Made by a program: the position numbers and the translations under genes. From contig NZ_JAJFZM010000009.1 of the NCBI RefSeq assembly GCF_020733705.1, positions 1 to 64,000 on the forward strand: 64,000 nucleotides of DNA, read 5' to 3'. Of this stretch, positions 1-8,316 are shown in pieces. This DNA is from Nocardia australiensis (GTDB taxonomy: Bacteria > Actinomycetota > Actinomycetes > Mycobacteriales > Mycobacteriaceae). The notes beneath the pieces are model-generated. The model was given only the letters and a program-made list of their open reading frames with translations. It had not been told where the DNA came from and made no database searches. The stretch's first letter is position 1, and the number at the start of each line of letters is the position of its first letter.

Positions 1-328
1 CCACTTCGGGTTCGATTTTCGGGTGGATGAACCGGCACAGATCGACGTCGCCGCCGCCGGGTACCCGCATCGCATCGGTGATCCGGCCCACGATCACCTC
101 GGAGACGCCCATCTGCGCCATCTTCGCCTTGCTGGTGAATCCGAGCTTTATCCCGACCTCGGTCTCGCCGCGCGCGAGCCGGCGCGCGAGCAGCGCGTCC
201 TGCACGCGGTAGGCGTCGTCCACGGACAGTTCGTGGTCGTCGGCCAGGCTCGGGGTGTCACAGACCGCGGTCTGCGCGTTGTCGAGGATCCCCGCCAGCG
301 CCTCGATATCGATTGTGGTGCCGGTCAT
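1..328 (-). CDS. 4-oxalocrotonate (2-oxo-3-hexenedioate) decarboxylase, partial
   Basis: Only the first 109 residues are in the window; the rest lies beyond position 1. They contain VDDAYRVQDALLARRL and GIKLGFTSKAKMAQMGV, which are typical of the fumarylacetoacetase-like hydratase/decarboxylase family (MhpD, DmpH, NbaG). A second family member at 7468-8316 reads as the 2-oxopent-4-enoate hydratase, so this copy is best taken as the decarboxylase that turns 4-oxalocrotonate into 2-oxopent-4-enoate. That split of roles is inference from the pathway. The start is ATG at 328, preceded by GGAAGGCGG. It overlaps the stop of an aldolase remnant (ATGA), so the two were once translationally coupled. 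Confidence 0.85.
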   Translation of the reverse strand, partial: MTGTTIDIEALAGILDNAQTAVCDTPSLADDHELSVDDAYRVQDALLARRLARGETEVGIKLGFTSKAKMAQMGVSEVIVGRITDAMRVPGGGDVDLCRFIHPKIEPEV

Positions 329-517
329 TTCGTGCCGCCTTCCGTGAGATTCATTGCGATGTCGACGGTCATGTCCCTTGGCCGCCGACCGGCTGCATCG
401 GCCGATCTCGAGCAGGATGGCGCGGGCGTCGACACCGTAGCGTGTCGCTGCTCGTTCGGCGCGCAGCAGGAAGCTGGAGTGCGCGCCCGCGTAGCCGAGG
501 GTGAGTGTTTCGCGGTC
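325..517 (-). pseudogene. 4-hydroxy-2-oxovalerate aldolase C-terminal remnant
   Basis: Read on the minus strand from 517, one frame gives DRETLTLGYAGAHSSFLL and ends near ILLEIGR. This aligns closely with the C-terminal part of the intact aldolase at 9275-10312 (DRETLTLGYAGVYSSFLR ... LLMEAGR). Two single-base deletions then shift the frame, and the tail returns as DMTVDIAMNLTEGG against DMIVDIALTM of the intact copy. The remnant ends in TGA overlapping the ATG of the decarboxylase. The N-terminal three quarters are missing. The 146 bases between it and the dehydrogenase (518-662) show no recognisable product. It is a second aldolase copy that has decayed. Confidence 0.82.
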
Positions 518-662
518 AGCCTCCGCGGCACCGCGTAGGCTCGGTCGCTGTCGTGGGCGCCGATCCGCGCGCGTACCGCGTGGTCGCCACCAGATCGGTG
601 TGTGCGCTGATCAACCGGGATGCGGCCTCGACGGCGGGTCTCAGGGGTGCCGGTTGTGGATG

Positions 663-2150
663 TCACAGTTGCACACAGACATTGGTGGGTTCGGAGTAGA
701 AGTGCAGCGAGGATTCCCCGCCCTCGCGGCCGATGCCGGACAGTCCCGCACCACCGAAGGGGGAGCGCAGTTCGCGGGTGAACCAGGTGTTGACCCATGA
801 GATGCCGACTCGCATCTGCTGTGCGACGCGGTGACCACGGCGCAGGTCGTTGGTCCACACCGCGGCCGCGAGACCGTAGTCGGTGTCGTTGGCGAGCGCG
901 ACGGCCTCGTCCTCGGTGTCGAACGGGATCAGGGCCGCTGCCGGGCCGAAGATCTCCTCGCGCACCGGGCGGTCGGTGTTGGTCAGGCCGGTCCACAGTG
1001 TCGGTTCGATCCACGAGCCGCCGCTCAGATCGCCGCCCAGCTCGGGGATCCCGCCGCCGGTGAGCACCTCGGCGCCGGCCTGCTCAGCGACTTCGAAGTA
1101 ATGACGCACCTTCCTGCGATGCGCCTGCGAGATCAACGGGCCGGTGGTGGTCGACTCGTCGGCCGGTGATCCGAGCTTCAGCTGCGCGGCCCGCTCCACC
1201 AGGCCGGCGGCGATGTCGTCGAAGATCGTGCGCTGCACATACACCCGTTCGGTGCACAAGCACACCTGGCCGGTGTTGGCGAACACCGATCGGGTGAGCC
1301 CGGTCAGTGCCTCGTCGAGGTCTATGTCGTCGAACACGACCGCGGCGTTCTTGCCTCCGAGCTCGAAGGACACCGGTCGCACCCGGTCGGCGACGGTGCG
1401 CATCACGTGCGAGCCGGTGGCCGACGAGCCGGTGAAGGTGACTGCGTCGATGCCCGGATGCGTGGTGAGGAACTCCCCAGCCGACCCGGCCCCGAACCCG
1501 TGCACCACGTTGTAGACACCGCGGGGCAGGCCGACCTCGGCGAGGACCTGCGCCAGCAGGGTCGCCGTGGCCGGGGTCTCCTCGCTGGGCTTGACCACCA
1601 CCGCGTTGCCGCACGCCAGTGCGGGGGCGACCTTCCAGGTCAGCAGCAACAGCGGCAGGTTCCAGGGCACGATCACCGCGACTACACCGACCGGCTTGCG
1701 GACCGCATAGTTCAGTGCCCGTCGCCCGTCGCCGAGCTCGGTCATGAACGATTCCTGGCCGGCTGCGGCGATCACGTCGGCGAAGGTGCGGAAGTTGGTG
1801 ATCGCCCGGGCGACATCGAGGTCACGCGCCTGGGTGATCGGCTTGCCGGTGTCGGCGACCTCGGCGACGACGAACTCCTCGAACCGTTCCTCGATCCGAT
1901 CAGCGGCCCGGCGCAGCAGCGCAGCACGTTCGCGCACCGGCGTGTCGGACCAGCCCTGTGCCAACGCGCGGCGCGCCGAGGTCACGGCACGCCCGACCAG
2001 GGGGAGATCGGCCTCGTGGACCTGAGCCACGGTGCGACCGGTGGCCGGATCGATATCACGGAACAGTTTTCCGTCCGGTTCGACGAACCGTCCGTCCACG
2101 AAATTCCGGAGGATGTTCTCCGGGCGTGGTGACGCGGGTTGCGGAGTCAT
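663..2150 (-). CDS. 2-aminomuconate/2-hydroxymuconate semialdehyde dehydrogenase
   Basis: NAD-dependent aldehyde dehydrogenase of about 495 residues, full length for the family. It has the cofactor segment VPWNLPLLLLTWKVAPAL, the general base Glu in SFELGGKN (about residue 263) and the catalytic Cys in NTGQVCLCTERVY (about 297). GQVCLC with this N-terminal pattern is typical of the 2-hydroxymuconic/2-aminomuconic semialdehyde dehydrogenase group (DmpC, AmnC, NbaE). With the ACMS decarboxylase nearby, its substrate is probably 2-aminomuconate 6-semialdehyde, giving 2-aminomuconate (inference). A GTG at 2168 gives six more residues; neither start has a strong ribosome site. It is divergent from the transporter gene and upstream of the aldolase remnant and decarboxylase. 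Confidence 0.9.
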   Translation of the reverse strand: MTPQPASPRPENILRNFVDGRFVEPDGKLFRDIDPATGRTVAQVHEADLPLVGRAVTSARRALAQGWSDTPVRERAALLRRAADRIEERFEEFVVAEVADTGKPITQARDLDVARAITNFRTFADVIAAAGQESFMTELGDGRRALNYAVRKPVGVVAVIVPWNLPLLLLTWKVAPALACGNAVVVKPSEETPATATLLAQVLAEVGLPRGVYNVVHGFGAGSAGEFLTTHPGIDAVTFTGSSATGSHVMRTVADRVRPVSFELGGKNAAVVFDDIDLDEALTGLTRSVFANTGQVCLCTERVYVQRTIFDDIAAGLVERAAQLKLGSPADESTTTGPLISQAHRRKVRHYFEVAEQAGAEVLTGGGIPELGGDLSGGSWIEPTLWTGLTNTDRPVREEIFGPAAALIPFDTEDEAVALANDTDYGLAAAVWTNDLRRGHRVAQQMRVGISWVNTWFTRELRSPFGGAGLSGIGREGGESSLHFYSEPTNVCVQL

Positions 2151-2247
2151 GCATCGACTGTCGCCCACCGCCGATCGCCATTCAAATGCGAATCCGAGCC
2201 GCTGCTATACCAATTTGCGCATACGTCGTCTACGCGTTTTCTGTCAT

Positions 2248-2266
2248 GTACAGGGGAACTGTGTAC
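2248..2266. promoter_or_regulatory. Candidate operator: GTACA-N9-TGTAC
   Basis: A perfect 5-base inverted repeat (GTACA at 2248-2252, TGTAC at 2262-2266) sits in the 287-base gap between the divergent dehydrogenase and transporter genes. Such a site could bind a dimeric regulator, for example the IclR protein encoded at 6589-7380. No matching site was found upstream of the hydratase operon, so the link is speculative. Nothing else is recognisable in this gap. Confidence 0.25.
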
Positions 2267-2437
2267 CGACGATCCGGCGGCCTGCGCCCGGGTCCGAGGC
2301 ACTGACCAGGCGCTATACCCGAACGGGCATGGCTACTGGTGGAAAGCGCATTGGTTTTCCTGTGAGCAAGCTCGCATTGTCTAAGCATCCCAGTGATGCC
2401 AGTCGGGCCTGGCCCGAGATGATGGAGGAGCCAGTCG

Positions 2438-3784
2438 ATGCCTGTAGCAGCAACACCCGAGGTCGGCGCCGGTGGGCCCGAGGGCAAGGCCGCCGTCTGG
2501 AAGGTCGCGTGGGCCTCGGCGATCGGGTCGACGATCGAGTGGTACGACTTCTTCCTCTACGGGACCGCCGCCGCCACCGTCTTCGACAAGCAGTTCTTTC
2601 CCTCACTGAACCCCACACTCGGCACGATCGCCGCGTTCAGCACGCTGACCGTGGGCTTTCTCGCCCGGCCTCTGGGTGGGGTGGTGTTCGGTCACTTCGG
2701 CGACAAGATCGGCCGGCGCAACACGCTCATCGTCTCGTTGCTGTTGATGGGGGTGGCGACCACGTTGATCGGTGCGCTGCCGACCTACGCCACCGCCGGG
2801 ATCTGGGCGCCATTGCTGCTGGTGATGCTGCGGCTGGTGCAGGGCATCGGCCTCGGTGGCGAATGGGGAGGCGCGGTGGTCCTGACACTCGAACACGCCC
2901 CGAACGCGCGACGCGGATTCTTCGGTTCTTTTCCACAGCTGGGCACACCGGCGGGCCTGATCTTGGCCAACGGCGCCTTCCTCGGCACCAACGCTCTGAT
3001 GAGCAACGCCACCTTCGCCTCGTGGGGCTGGCGAATCCCGTTCCTGGCCAGCGTGGTGCTGGTGGCCCTCGGGCTCTATCTGCGCCTGCACATCCAGGAA
3101 AGCCCCGTCTTCGCCGACCTCGTCAAACACAAGCGCCCGCAACGACAGCCGGCGATCGAGATCGTCACTCACCATTGGAAGCCGGTCCTGCACGCCACCC
3201 TCGTGATCGTCGGCAACAGCACCGCCGCCTACATCTTCATGGTGTACGTGCTGTCCTACGGCGTGCAGCACCAGCATCTGGGCAAGTCGTTCATGCTCGC
3301 GGCGGTCATCGCGGGCTCGGTGGTCTGGCTGGTCAGCGTGCCGTTCTGGGCTGTGGTCGGCGACCGCGTCGGGCTGCGGCCGGTCTTCGCCTACGGATCG
3401 GCCATCCGGCTGGTGTGGTGCCTGGTCTTCTTCCCGATCGTCGACACCGGCAATAAGCCGCTGATCTTCGGATTCATGATCTCGATGGGCCTGGTGCTGT
3501 CGATGACCAACGCGCCCATCGGCACTCTCACCGCCGGGTTCTTCCCGGCATCTGTGCGCTACTCGGGCACCTCGATCGCCTATCAGATCGGATCGCTGCT
3601 GGGTGGCGGCATCACGCCCCTGGTGGCCGCCTCACTGTATGCCGCCACCGATACGTCGTGGTCGGTCACTGGGTACGTGGTCGCCGTCTCGGTCATCAGC
3701 CTGCTCGCCTCGATCGCCATCAAGACCGACGTACCCACCTCGCGTGTGCCCGCACCCGAAGCGACCGCCCCGATCGCCGGCTGA
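2438..3784 (+). CDS. MFS transporter, metabolite:H+ symporter (MHS) type
   Basis: A 448-residue, 12-helix major facilitator. The N terminus ASAIGSTIEWYDFFLYG is the hallmark of the MHS family (shikimate, alpha-ketoglutarate, proline and aromatic acid symporters). It is followed by the loop 2-3 motif GHFGDKIGRR and RLVQGIGLGGEWGGA. It probably imports an aromatic or dicarboxylic acid at the inner membrane; its place between the dehydrogenase and the ACMS decarboxylase suggests an anthranilate, hydroxyanthranilate or similar substrate (inference). The ATG at 2438 has a clear GGAGGAG ribosome site. The metallo-hydrolase gene follows after 26 bases, probably in the same transcript. Confidence 0.9.
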   Translation: MPVAATPEVGAGGPEGKAAVWKVAWASAIGSTIEWYDFFLYGTAAATVFDKQFFPSLNPTLGTIAAFSTLTVGFLARPLGGVVFGHFGDKIGRRNTLIVSLLLMGVATTLIGALPTYATAGIWAPLLLVMLRLVQGIGLGGEWGGAVVLTLEHAPNARRGFFGSFPQLGTPAGLILANGAFLGTNALMSNATFASWGWRIPFLASVVLVALGLYLRLHIQESPVFADLVKHKRPQRQPAIEIVTHHWKPVLHATLVIVGNSTAAYIFMVYVLSYGVQHQHLGKSFMLAAVIAGSVVWLVSVPFWAVVGDRVGLRPVFAYGSAIRLVWCLVFFPIVDTGNKPLIFGFMISMGLVLSMTNAPIGTLTAGFFPASVRYSGTSIAYQIGSLLGGGITPLVAASLYAATDTSWSVTGYVVAVSVISLLASIAIKTDVPTSRVPAPEATAPIAG

Positions 3785-3810
3785 AACTCCAATCGAAGGG
3801 ACTTCGACAG

Positions 3811-4644
3811 ATGGAACTGGTAATTCTCGGCAGCTCCGGTGGGCCGCAACCGAATGCGCGTCGCTCCGCTCCCGCGACCGCGGTGGTCGTGGACGGCAAG
3901 GTGCATGTCATCGACTGCGGCAACGGTGTCGCCCGGCAGCTGGTGTCAGCGGGGCTGCGGCTGCGAGACCTCGCCTCGGTCCTGATCACCCACCACCACG
4001 TCGACCACAACGCCGATCTCGGCGCGCTGGTCCACCTGGCCTGGACCGCCGGCCTGGTCACCCCCGTCGACTTCTACGGGCCCCCTCCGCTGCAAGAAAT
4101 GCTCGACCTGGTCCTCGCTGTCGGGCGCCCCGACATCGCTCACCGGGAAGCGCTGGGCCGGCCTGCGCTGGCGTCACTGCTGCGCGGGCACGAGATCGCC
4201 GAGCCCGGCCTCGTGGTCGACACCGGCGGCCTCACCGTCACCGCCGGGCACGCGGAGCATCCGCCTATGCACGCGTTCGCCTACCGCGTGGATGCCGAGG
4301 GATCGTCGGTGGTGATCTCCGGCGACACCACCGCATCCGACCACGTCGCCGCGCTCGCGACGGGCGCCGATGTGCTCGTGCACGAAGCGTATTCGCCCGA
4401 TCATCTCGACAGGCTGATGGGCGGGACGAACGCCGCCGTCGATGAATTGAGGGCGCACTTCGCCCGCGCACACACCGACGCCGAAAGCGCCGGACGCATC
4501 GCGAAGCAGGCCGGTGTGCAGAAGCTGGTGCTGTGGCATCTGATCCCGTTCGACCTCGACGAGCAGGACTGGATCGACCAAGCCGCACGGCAGTTCGACG
4601 GCGAGATCATCGTCTCGCGCGACCTGATGCGGATTCCATGCTGA
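3811..4644 (+). CDS. Metallo-beta-lactamase-fold hydrolase
   Basis: A 277-residue protein. It has the metal-binding HHHVDH at residues 61-66, a further His near 150 (HAEH), Asp 172 in SGDTTASD and His 243 in LVLWHLIP. This order and spacing fit the MBL fold and resemble the RNase Z/arylsulfatase-like branch (two-zinc hydrolases). The substrate is unknown. It lies between the transporter and two DUF202 genes inside the catabolic cluster, so it may open a lactone, ester or amide intermediate or act in detoxification; that is inference. The start ATG at 3811 has AAGGGA 9-15 bases upstream. The stop overlaps the next gene (ATGCTGA). Confidence 0.88.
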   Translation: MELVILGSSGGPQPNARRSAPATAVVVDGKVHVIDCGNGVARQLVSAGLRLRDLASVLITHHHVDHNADLGALVHLAWTAGLVTPVDFYGPPPLQEMLDLVLAVGRPDIAHREALGRPALASLLRGHEIAEPGLVVDTGGLTVTAGHAEHPPMHAFAYRVDAEGSSVVISGDTTASDHVAALATGADVLVHEAYSPDHLDRLMGGTNAAVDELRAHFARAHTDAESAGRIAKQAGVQKLVLWHLIPFDLDEQDWIDQAARQFDGEIIVSRDLMRIPC

Positions 4645-5018
4645 GCCCGATGCCCGTGCACAACGAGGAGCCGACCGAACCCGGGACCGGTGAGCGCGAA
4701 CCGGACTACCGGTTCACCCTGGCCAACGAGCGCACGTTCCTGGCCTGGATCCGTACCGCGCTCGCGCTGTTGGCCGGCGCTGTTGCCATCCATCAACTGG
4801 CGGCCCCGGCCGCGGTCCCCGAGGCACGCACGATCATCGCACTGCTGTGCACCGCACTGTCCGCGGTGCTCGCCGTCGGTGCCCTGCGGCATTGGCGCAC
4901 CACCCAGTCCGCGATGCGACGCGAGCTCCCGCTTCCGGGCACCGCACAGGTTCCACTGCTGTCGGTGGGCATCGTGACAATCGCGCTCGTCGTCGCGCTC
5001 ACGGTGTTGTTCGGATGA
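4638..5018 (+). CDS. DUF202 (YidH-like) membrane protein
   Basis: A 126-residue protein whose FTLANERTFLAWIRTALAL segment is the DUF202 signature, followed by three predicted membrane helices. The molecular function of DUF202 proteins is not established. It starts inside the end of the metallo-hydrolase gene and overlaps the next DUF202 gene by ATGA, so the three are translationally coupled. A second in-frame ATG lies at 4650. The location inside a catabolic operon is unusual; the pair may form a small membrane complex. Confidence 0.85.
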   Translation: MLSPMPVHNEEPTEPGTGEREPDYRFTLANERTFLAWIRTALALLAGAVAIHQLAAPAAVPEARTIIALLCTALSAVLAVGALRHWRTTQSAMRRELPLPGTAQVPLLSVGIVTIALVVALTVLFG

Positions 5019-5326
5019 GCATCGATGCGGGTCTGCAGCCCGAGCGGACCGCGATGTCGTGGCGCCGCACGGCCCTGTCAGCGACCGGTGTCGCGGTACT
5101 GCTCGCGGTGCACGGCGCCCAACGTGGCTGGGACGGCAAAGCGTCGATGGCCGTCGTCGGCCTCGTCACGATGGTGGCGCTCACGCTCACCTGCCGGATT
5201 CGGGCCCGCGAGCTGCTGCGCACGACTGGTGAGCCTGCCGCGACGAGCTCGGCGCCGGTCGTGGTCAGCGCGACGGTGGCATTTGCCGCACTCGTCTATG
5301 CGATCGGGTTGGCCGTGCACGGCTGA
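5015..5326 (+). CDS. DUF202 membrane protein, second copy
   Basis: A 103-residue protein with a shorter DUF202 motif (LQPERTAMSWRRTALSATG) and three predicted helices. It overlaps the preceding DUF202 gene by ATGA. Paired DUF202 genes of this kind, one with a longer N-terminal tail, are common in actinomycetes and probably act together (inference). Downstream, a short inverted repeat GCGGG-TATAG-CCCGC near 5347 could be a weak terminator before the decarboxylase gene. Confidence 0.82.
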   Translation: MSIDAGLQPERTAMSWRRTALSATGVAVLLAVHGAQRGWDGKASMAVVGLVTMVALTLTCRIRARELLRTTGEPAATSSAPVVVSATVAFAALVYAIGLAVHG

Positions 5327-5472
5327 CATCGCCGCCATATGTCCTGCGGGTATAGCCCGCCCATGATTCGGCATTTGTCCCGCGAAGGAGCGAACCAGAC
5401 AGTGGAAATCGGAACAGGACTGCTCAATTCATCACTCACGCTCGATAACCGCGACTCTCGATGGGAAAACAC

Positions 5473-6465
5473 ATGACCAGCTTGATCGACATCCACACCC
5501 ACTACGTGCCCCGTGGATGGCCCGACGTCTCGGCAGAGGGCGGCCCCGAGGCCCCCTGGCTGCGCATCGAGTCCGAGCGCGAAGCGATGATCATGATGGG
5601 CACCCGCGAGTTCCGGCGAATCCAGTCCGACTGCTGGGACGCCGGGGTTCGCCTGGCCGACATGGACGCCGACGGCGTCGGCATCCAGGTCGTCTCACCG
5701 ACACCCGGATTCTTCAACTACGGCCGCACCGGCGAGCAGTCGGCCCGCATCGCACGAATCTTCAACGACCTGGCACTCGACATCGTCGCGCCGGCACCGG
5801 ACCGGTTGATCCCGTTCTGCCAGGTTCCGCTGCAGGACACCGATCTGGCCTGCGCCGAACTCGACCGCTGTCTGGCCAACGGTCACCGCGGGGTGGAGAT
5901 CGGCAACCACGTCGGCGACCGCGACCTCGACAGCGAGGGCGTGGTGACCTTCCTGCAGCACTGCGCCGACCGCGGCGTCCCGGTGTTCGTGCACCCCTGG
6001 GACATGGCGAGCTCACCGCGGCTGGACCGCTGGATGGCCCAATGGCTCACCGCGATGCCGGCCGAAACACACCTGTCGATCCTGTCGATGGTGCTGGGCG
6101 GGGTGTTCGACCGGATCGACGAGCGGCTCAAGATCTGCTTCGCCCACGGCGGCGGCTCCTTCGCATTCTGGCTCGGCAGGATGGAAAACGCCTGGCACGG
6201 ACGCAACGACGTGATCGGCACCTCCCAGTTCCCGCCCTCGCACTACCTCGGCCGGTTCCACGTCGATTCGGTGGTCTTCGACGAGCGGGCACTGCGACTG
6301 CTCGTCGACACCGTCGGCCCCGACCGGGTCATGGTCGGCTCCGACTACCCGTACCCGCTCGGCGAGCGACCGGTCGGTGAGGTCGTGCGAAAAAGCGACT
6401 TCCTCGACGACACCACCCGTGCGCGCATCACGCACGAGAACGCGCAAGCCTTCCTGGGCATCTAG
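5473..6465 (+). CDS. 2-amino-3-carboxymuconate-6-semialdehyde decarboxylase (ACMSD)
   Basis: A 330-residue amidohydrolase-superfamily decarboxylase. Zinc ligands are His8 and His10 (DIHTH), His174 (HPWDM) and Asp291 (GSDYPYPLGE); the catalytic His225 lies in CFAHGGGSFAF. The spacing matches the studied Pseudomonas enzyme within three residues, and APWL, QVPLQD and GNHVGDRDLD are also shared, so the assignment is firm rather than generic amidohydrolase. It decarboxylates the product of 3-hydroxyanthranilate ring cleavage to 2-aminomuconate semialdehyde, the substrate of the dehydrogenase at 663. ATG at 5473 is chosen because GGGAAAA precedes it at proper distance; the ATG at 5461 has no ribosome site. 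Confidence 0.92.
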   Translation: MTSLIDIHTHYVPRGWPDVSAEGGPEAPWLRIESEREAMIMMGTREFRRIQSDCWDAGVRLADMDADGVGIQVVSPTPGFFNYGRTGEQSARIARIFNDLALDIVAPAPDRLIPFCQVPLQDTDLACAELDRCLANGHRGVEIGNHVGDRDLDSEGVVTFLQHCADRGVPVFVHPWDMASSPRLDRWMAQWLTAMPAETHLSILSMVLGGVFDRIDERLKICFAHGGGSFAFWLGRMENAWHGRNDVIGTSQFPPSHYLGRFHVDSVVFDERALRLLVDTVGPDRVMVGSDYPYPLGERPVGEVVRKSDFLDDTTRARITHENAQAFLGI

Positions 6466-6588
6466 CCCGCACCCTCACGCATCCGCCGGGCCGACCCCGC
6501 CCCGGCGTGATCCCACCTGCCCGCCCTCGCTGAGGCGATATCCCTGCGCCGAGCCGAGTTTCGAGCTGACACTCGCGGCGAGTTCGAA

Positions 6589-7380
6589 CTACGAGCCCGG
6601 CTCGCCCGGGGTTGCACGTCGGGCCAGGATCGAAGCAACGCCGGCGGCCGCGGCGCGGACCGGGGTGGCATGGGTCTCGGGGCGGAAACGTCCCGCCGGC
6701 CCGGTGACCGAGATTGCGGCGACGGGCTCACTGCCGTCGAGGATCGGGGCCGCCAGGCAGACGAGGCCGAGTGCGGATTCCTCGTATTCGTAGGCGACGC
6801 CCTGGTCGACGATGTGGTCGAGCTGGGTGCGCAGCACCCCCGGAGCGACGATGGTGCGCGGAGCGCGGCGCGGCAGCGGACCGGCGAGGATGCGATCGAT
6901 GGTCAACGGGTCCGAGTGCGCGAGCAAAGCCTTGCCGATCGCGGTGCACGACAACGGCATCCGACCGCCCACCCGCGACGGGGAACGAGCCTGTCGGTGA
7001 CCACCGAGCTTGCTGATGTAGACCACCTCGTCCCCGTCACGCACACCGAGATGCACCGTTTCGCCGGTACGGGTGTACAGATCCTGCAGGAACGGCACCG
7101 CGACCTCGAGCAGAGTGCGTTCCGCGGCGGCGCGCATACCGAGTTCGAACAGGCCACGGCCGAGCCGATACCCCTCCGGCGAGGCCGTCAGCAGCCGGGC
7201 GGCCGTCAGATCCTGACTGATGCGATACACAGTGGCTTTCGGCAAGCCGGTGCGGCGCGCCAGTTCGGACAACCCCACGGCGCGATCCTCGACGCCGAAC
7301 GATTCCAGGATGCGCATCGCCCGGCCGAGTACCGATCGTTCGTCGAGTTTCGGCTCTGTCACCACGCTCTTCTCCATCAT
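6589..7380 (-). CDS. IclR family transcriptional regulator
   Basis: A 263-residue protein. The N-terminal winged HTH (SELARRTGLPKATVYRISQDL, about residues 38-58) is followed by the IclR effector domain (ETVHLGVRDGDEVVYISKL, MPLSCTAIGKALLA, YEYEESALGLVCLAAPI). It is divergent from the hydratase-acetaldehyde dehydrogenase-aldolase operon with 87 bases between starts, and is convergent with the ACMSD gene. IclR proteins often control aromatic catabolism, so it probably regulates this cluster in response to a pathway acid (inference). Confidence 0.93.
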   Translation of the reverse strand: MMEKSVVTEPKLDERSVLGRAMRILESFGVEDRAVGLSELARRTGLPKATVYRISQDLTAARLLTASPEGYRLGRGLFELGMRAAAERTLLEVAVPFLQDLYTRTGETVHLGVRDGDEVVYISKLGGHRQARSPSRVGGRMPLSCTAIGKALLAHSDPLTIDRILAGPLPRRAPRTIVAPGVLRTQLDHIVDQGVAYEYEESALGLVCLAAPILDGSEPVAAISVTGPAGRFRPETHATPVRAAAAGVASILARRATPGEPGS

Positions 7381-7467
7381 CGGTTCGGTGAGTGGACCAT
7401 TCTACTGGCCCGCCGACGGGCGCCTGGAGTCAACTTGGAAAGCAGAACACCGAACAAGGAGGTCAAC

Positions 7468-8316
7468 GTGTCCAGCAGTTCCGGCACCGCCACGACACAT
7501 GGTGGAGACACCGCCGCGATGCGGCCCGACGACGCGGTCGTCGAGTCCTCGGCCCAGCGCCTGGCCGCAGCCGCAGCCACCGGCGCGCCCTGCGCCCCGG
7601 TCCGCGACCTGATCGGCCGAGAGGACGTCGCGGCGGCCTACCGGGTGCAGGAGCGGTTCAACACGCTGCGGGTGCCCGGCGGTGTGGTCGTGGGCCGCAA
7701 GATCGGCGCCACCTCAGCGGCCGTGCAGCAGCAACTGGGGGTGGACCAGCCCGATTTCGGCGTGTTGTTCGCCGACATGGGCTACCGCGACGGGGACGAG
7801 ATCCCGATGCAGCGGCTGTTGCAGCCGCGCGCGGAAGCCGAGGTCGCGTTCGTACTGGCCGCGGATCTGGCCGACGGCCCGCTCGATGCGGCGCAGTGCC
7901 GCGCGGCGGTCGACTATGCGGTGGCGGCGCTGGAGATCGTGGACAGCCGCATTGCCGGCTGGGACATCTCGTTTGGCGACACCGTCGCCGACAACGCCTC
8001 GAGCGGCCTATTCATTCTCGGTGAAAAACGTTTGAGCCTGGCAAAATTCGAACCGATCGAGATCACCATGACCATGGCGATCGACGGCGAGACCGTCTCC
8101 ACCGGCAACGGCGCCGCCTGCCTCGGCGACCCACTCAACGCACTGTCGTGGCTTGCGTTGCGGGCCCGCGAATTCGGTGATCCGCTGCGCGCCGGACAGG
8201 TGATCCTCTCCGGCGCGCTCGGTCCGATGCGGCCGCTGCACCCCGGCGCCACCGTCACCGCCGACATCGGCGCGCTCGGCTCGGTATCGGCCACGTTCTC
8301 CGGAAAGGATGCCTGA
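7468..8316 (+). CDS. 2-oxopent-4-enoate hydratase
   Basis: A 282-residue member of the fumarylacetoacetase-like hydratase family. It shows VVGRKIGATSAAVQQQLGVDQPDFG, LLQPRAEAEVAFVLA with the acidic metal ligands, and LEIVDSRIAGWDISFGDTVADNAS. It adds water to 2-oxopent-4-enoate to give 4-hydroxy-2-oxovalerate, the aldolase substrate. The start is GTG at 7468 with a perfect AAGGAGG seven bases upstream. It is the first gene of a three-gene operon and overlaps the acetaldehyde dehydrogenase start by one base (TGATG). A longer in-frame reading upstream is rejected because it lacks a ribosome site. Confidence 0.92.
   Translation: MSSSSGTATTHGGDTAAMRPDDAVVESSAQRLAAAAATGAPCAPVRDLIGREDVAAAYRVQERFNTLRVPGGVVVGRKIGATSAAVQQQLGVDQPDFGVLFADMGYRDGDEIPMQRLLQPRAEAEVAFVLAADLADGPLDAAQCRAAVDYAVAALEIVDSRIAGWDISFGDTVADNASSGLFILGEKRLSLAKFEPIEITMTMAIDGETVSTGNGAACLGDPLNALSWLALRAREFGDPLRAGQVILSGALGPMRPLHPGATVTADIGALGSVSATFSGKDA

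Noticed and set aside
6670..7467. Plus-strand extension of the hydratase frame across the IclR gene
   Set aside because: No homology before VSSSSGTAT, and a perfect AAGGAGG ribosome site fixes GTG 7468.
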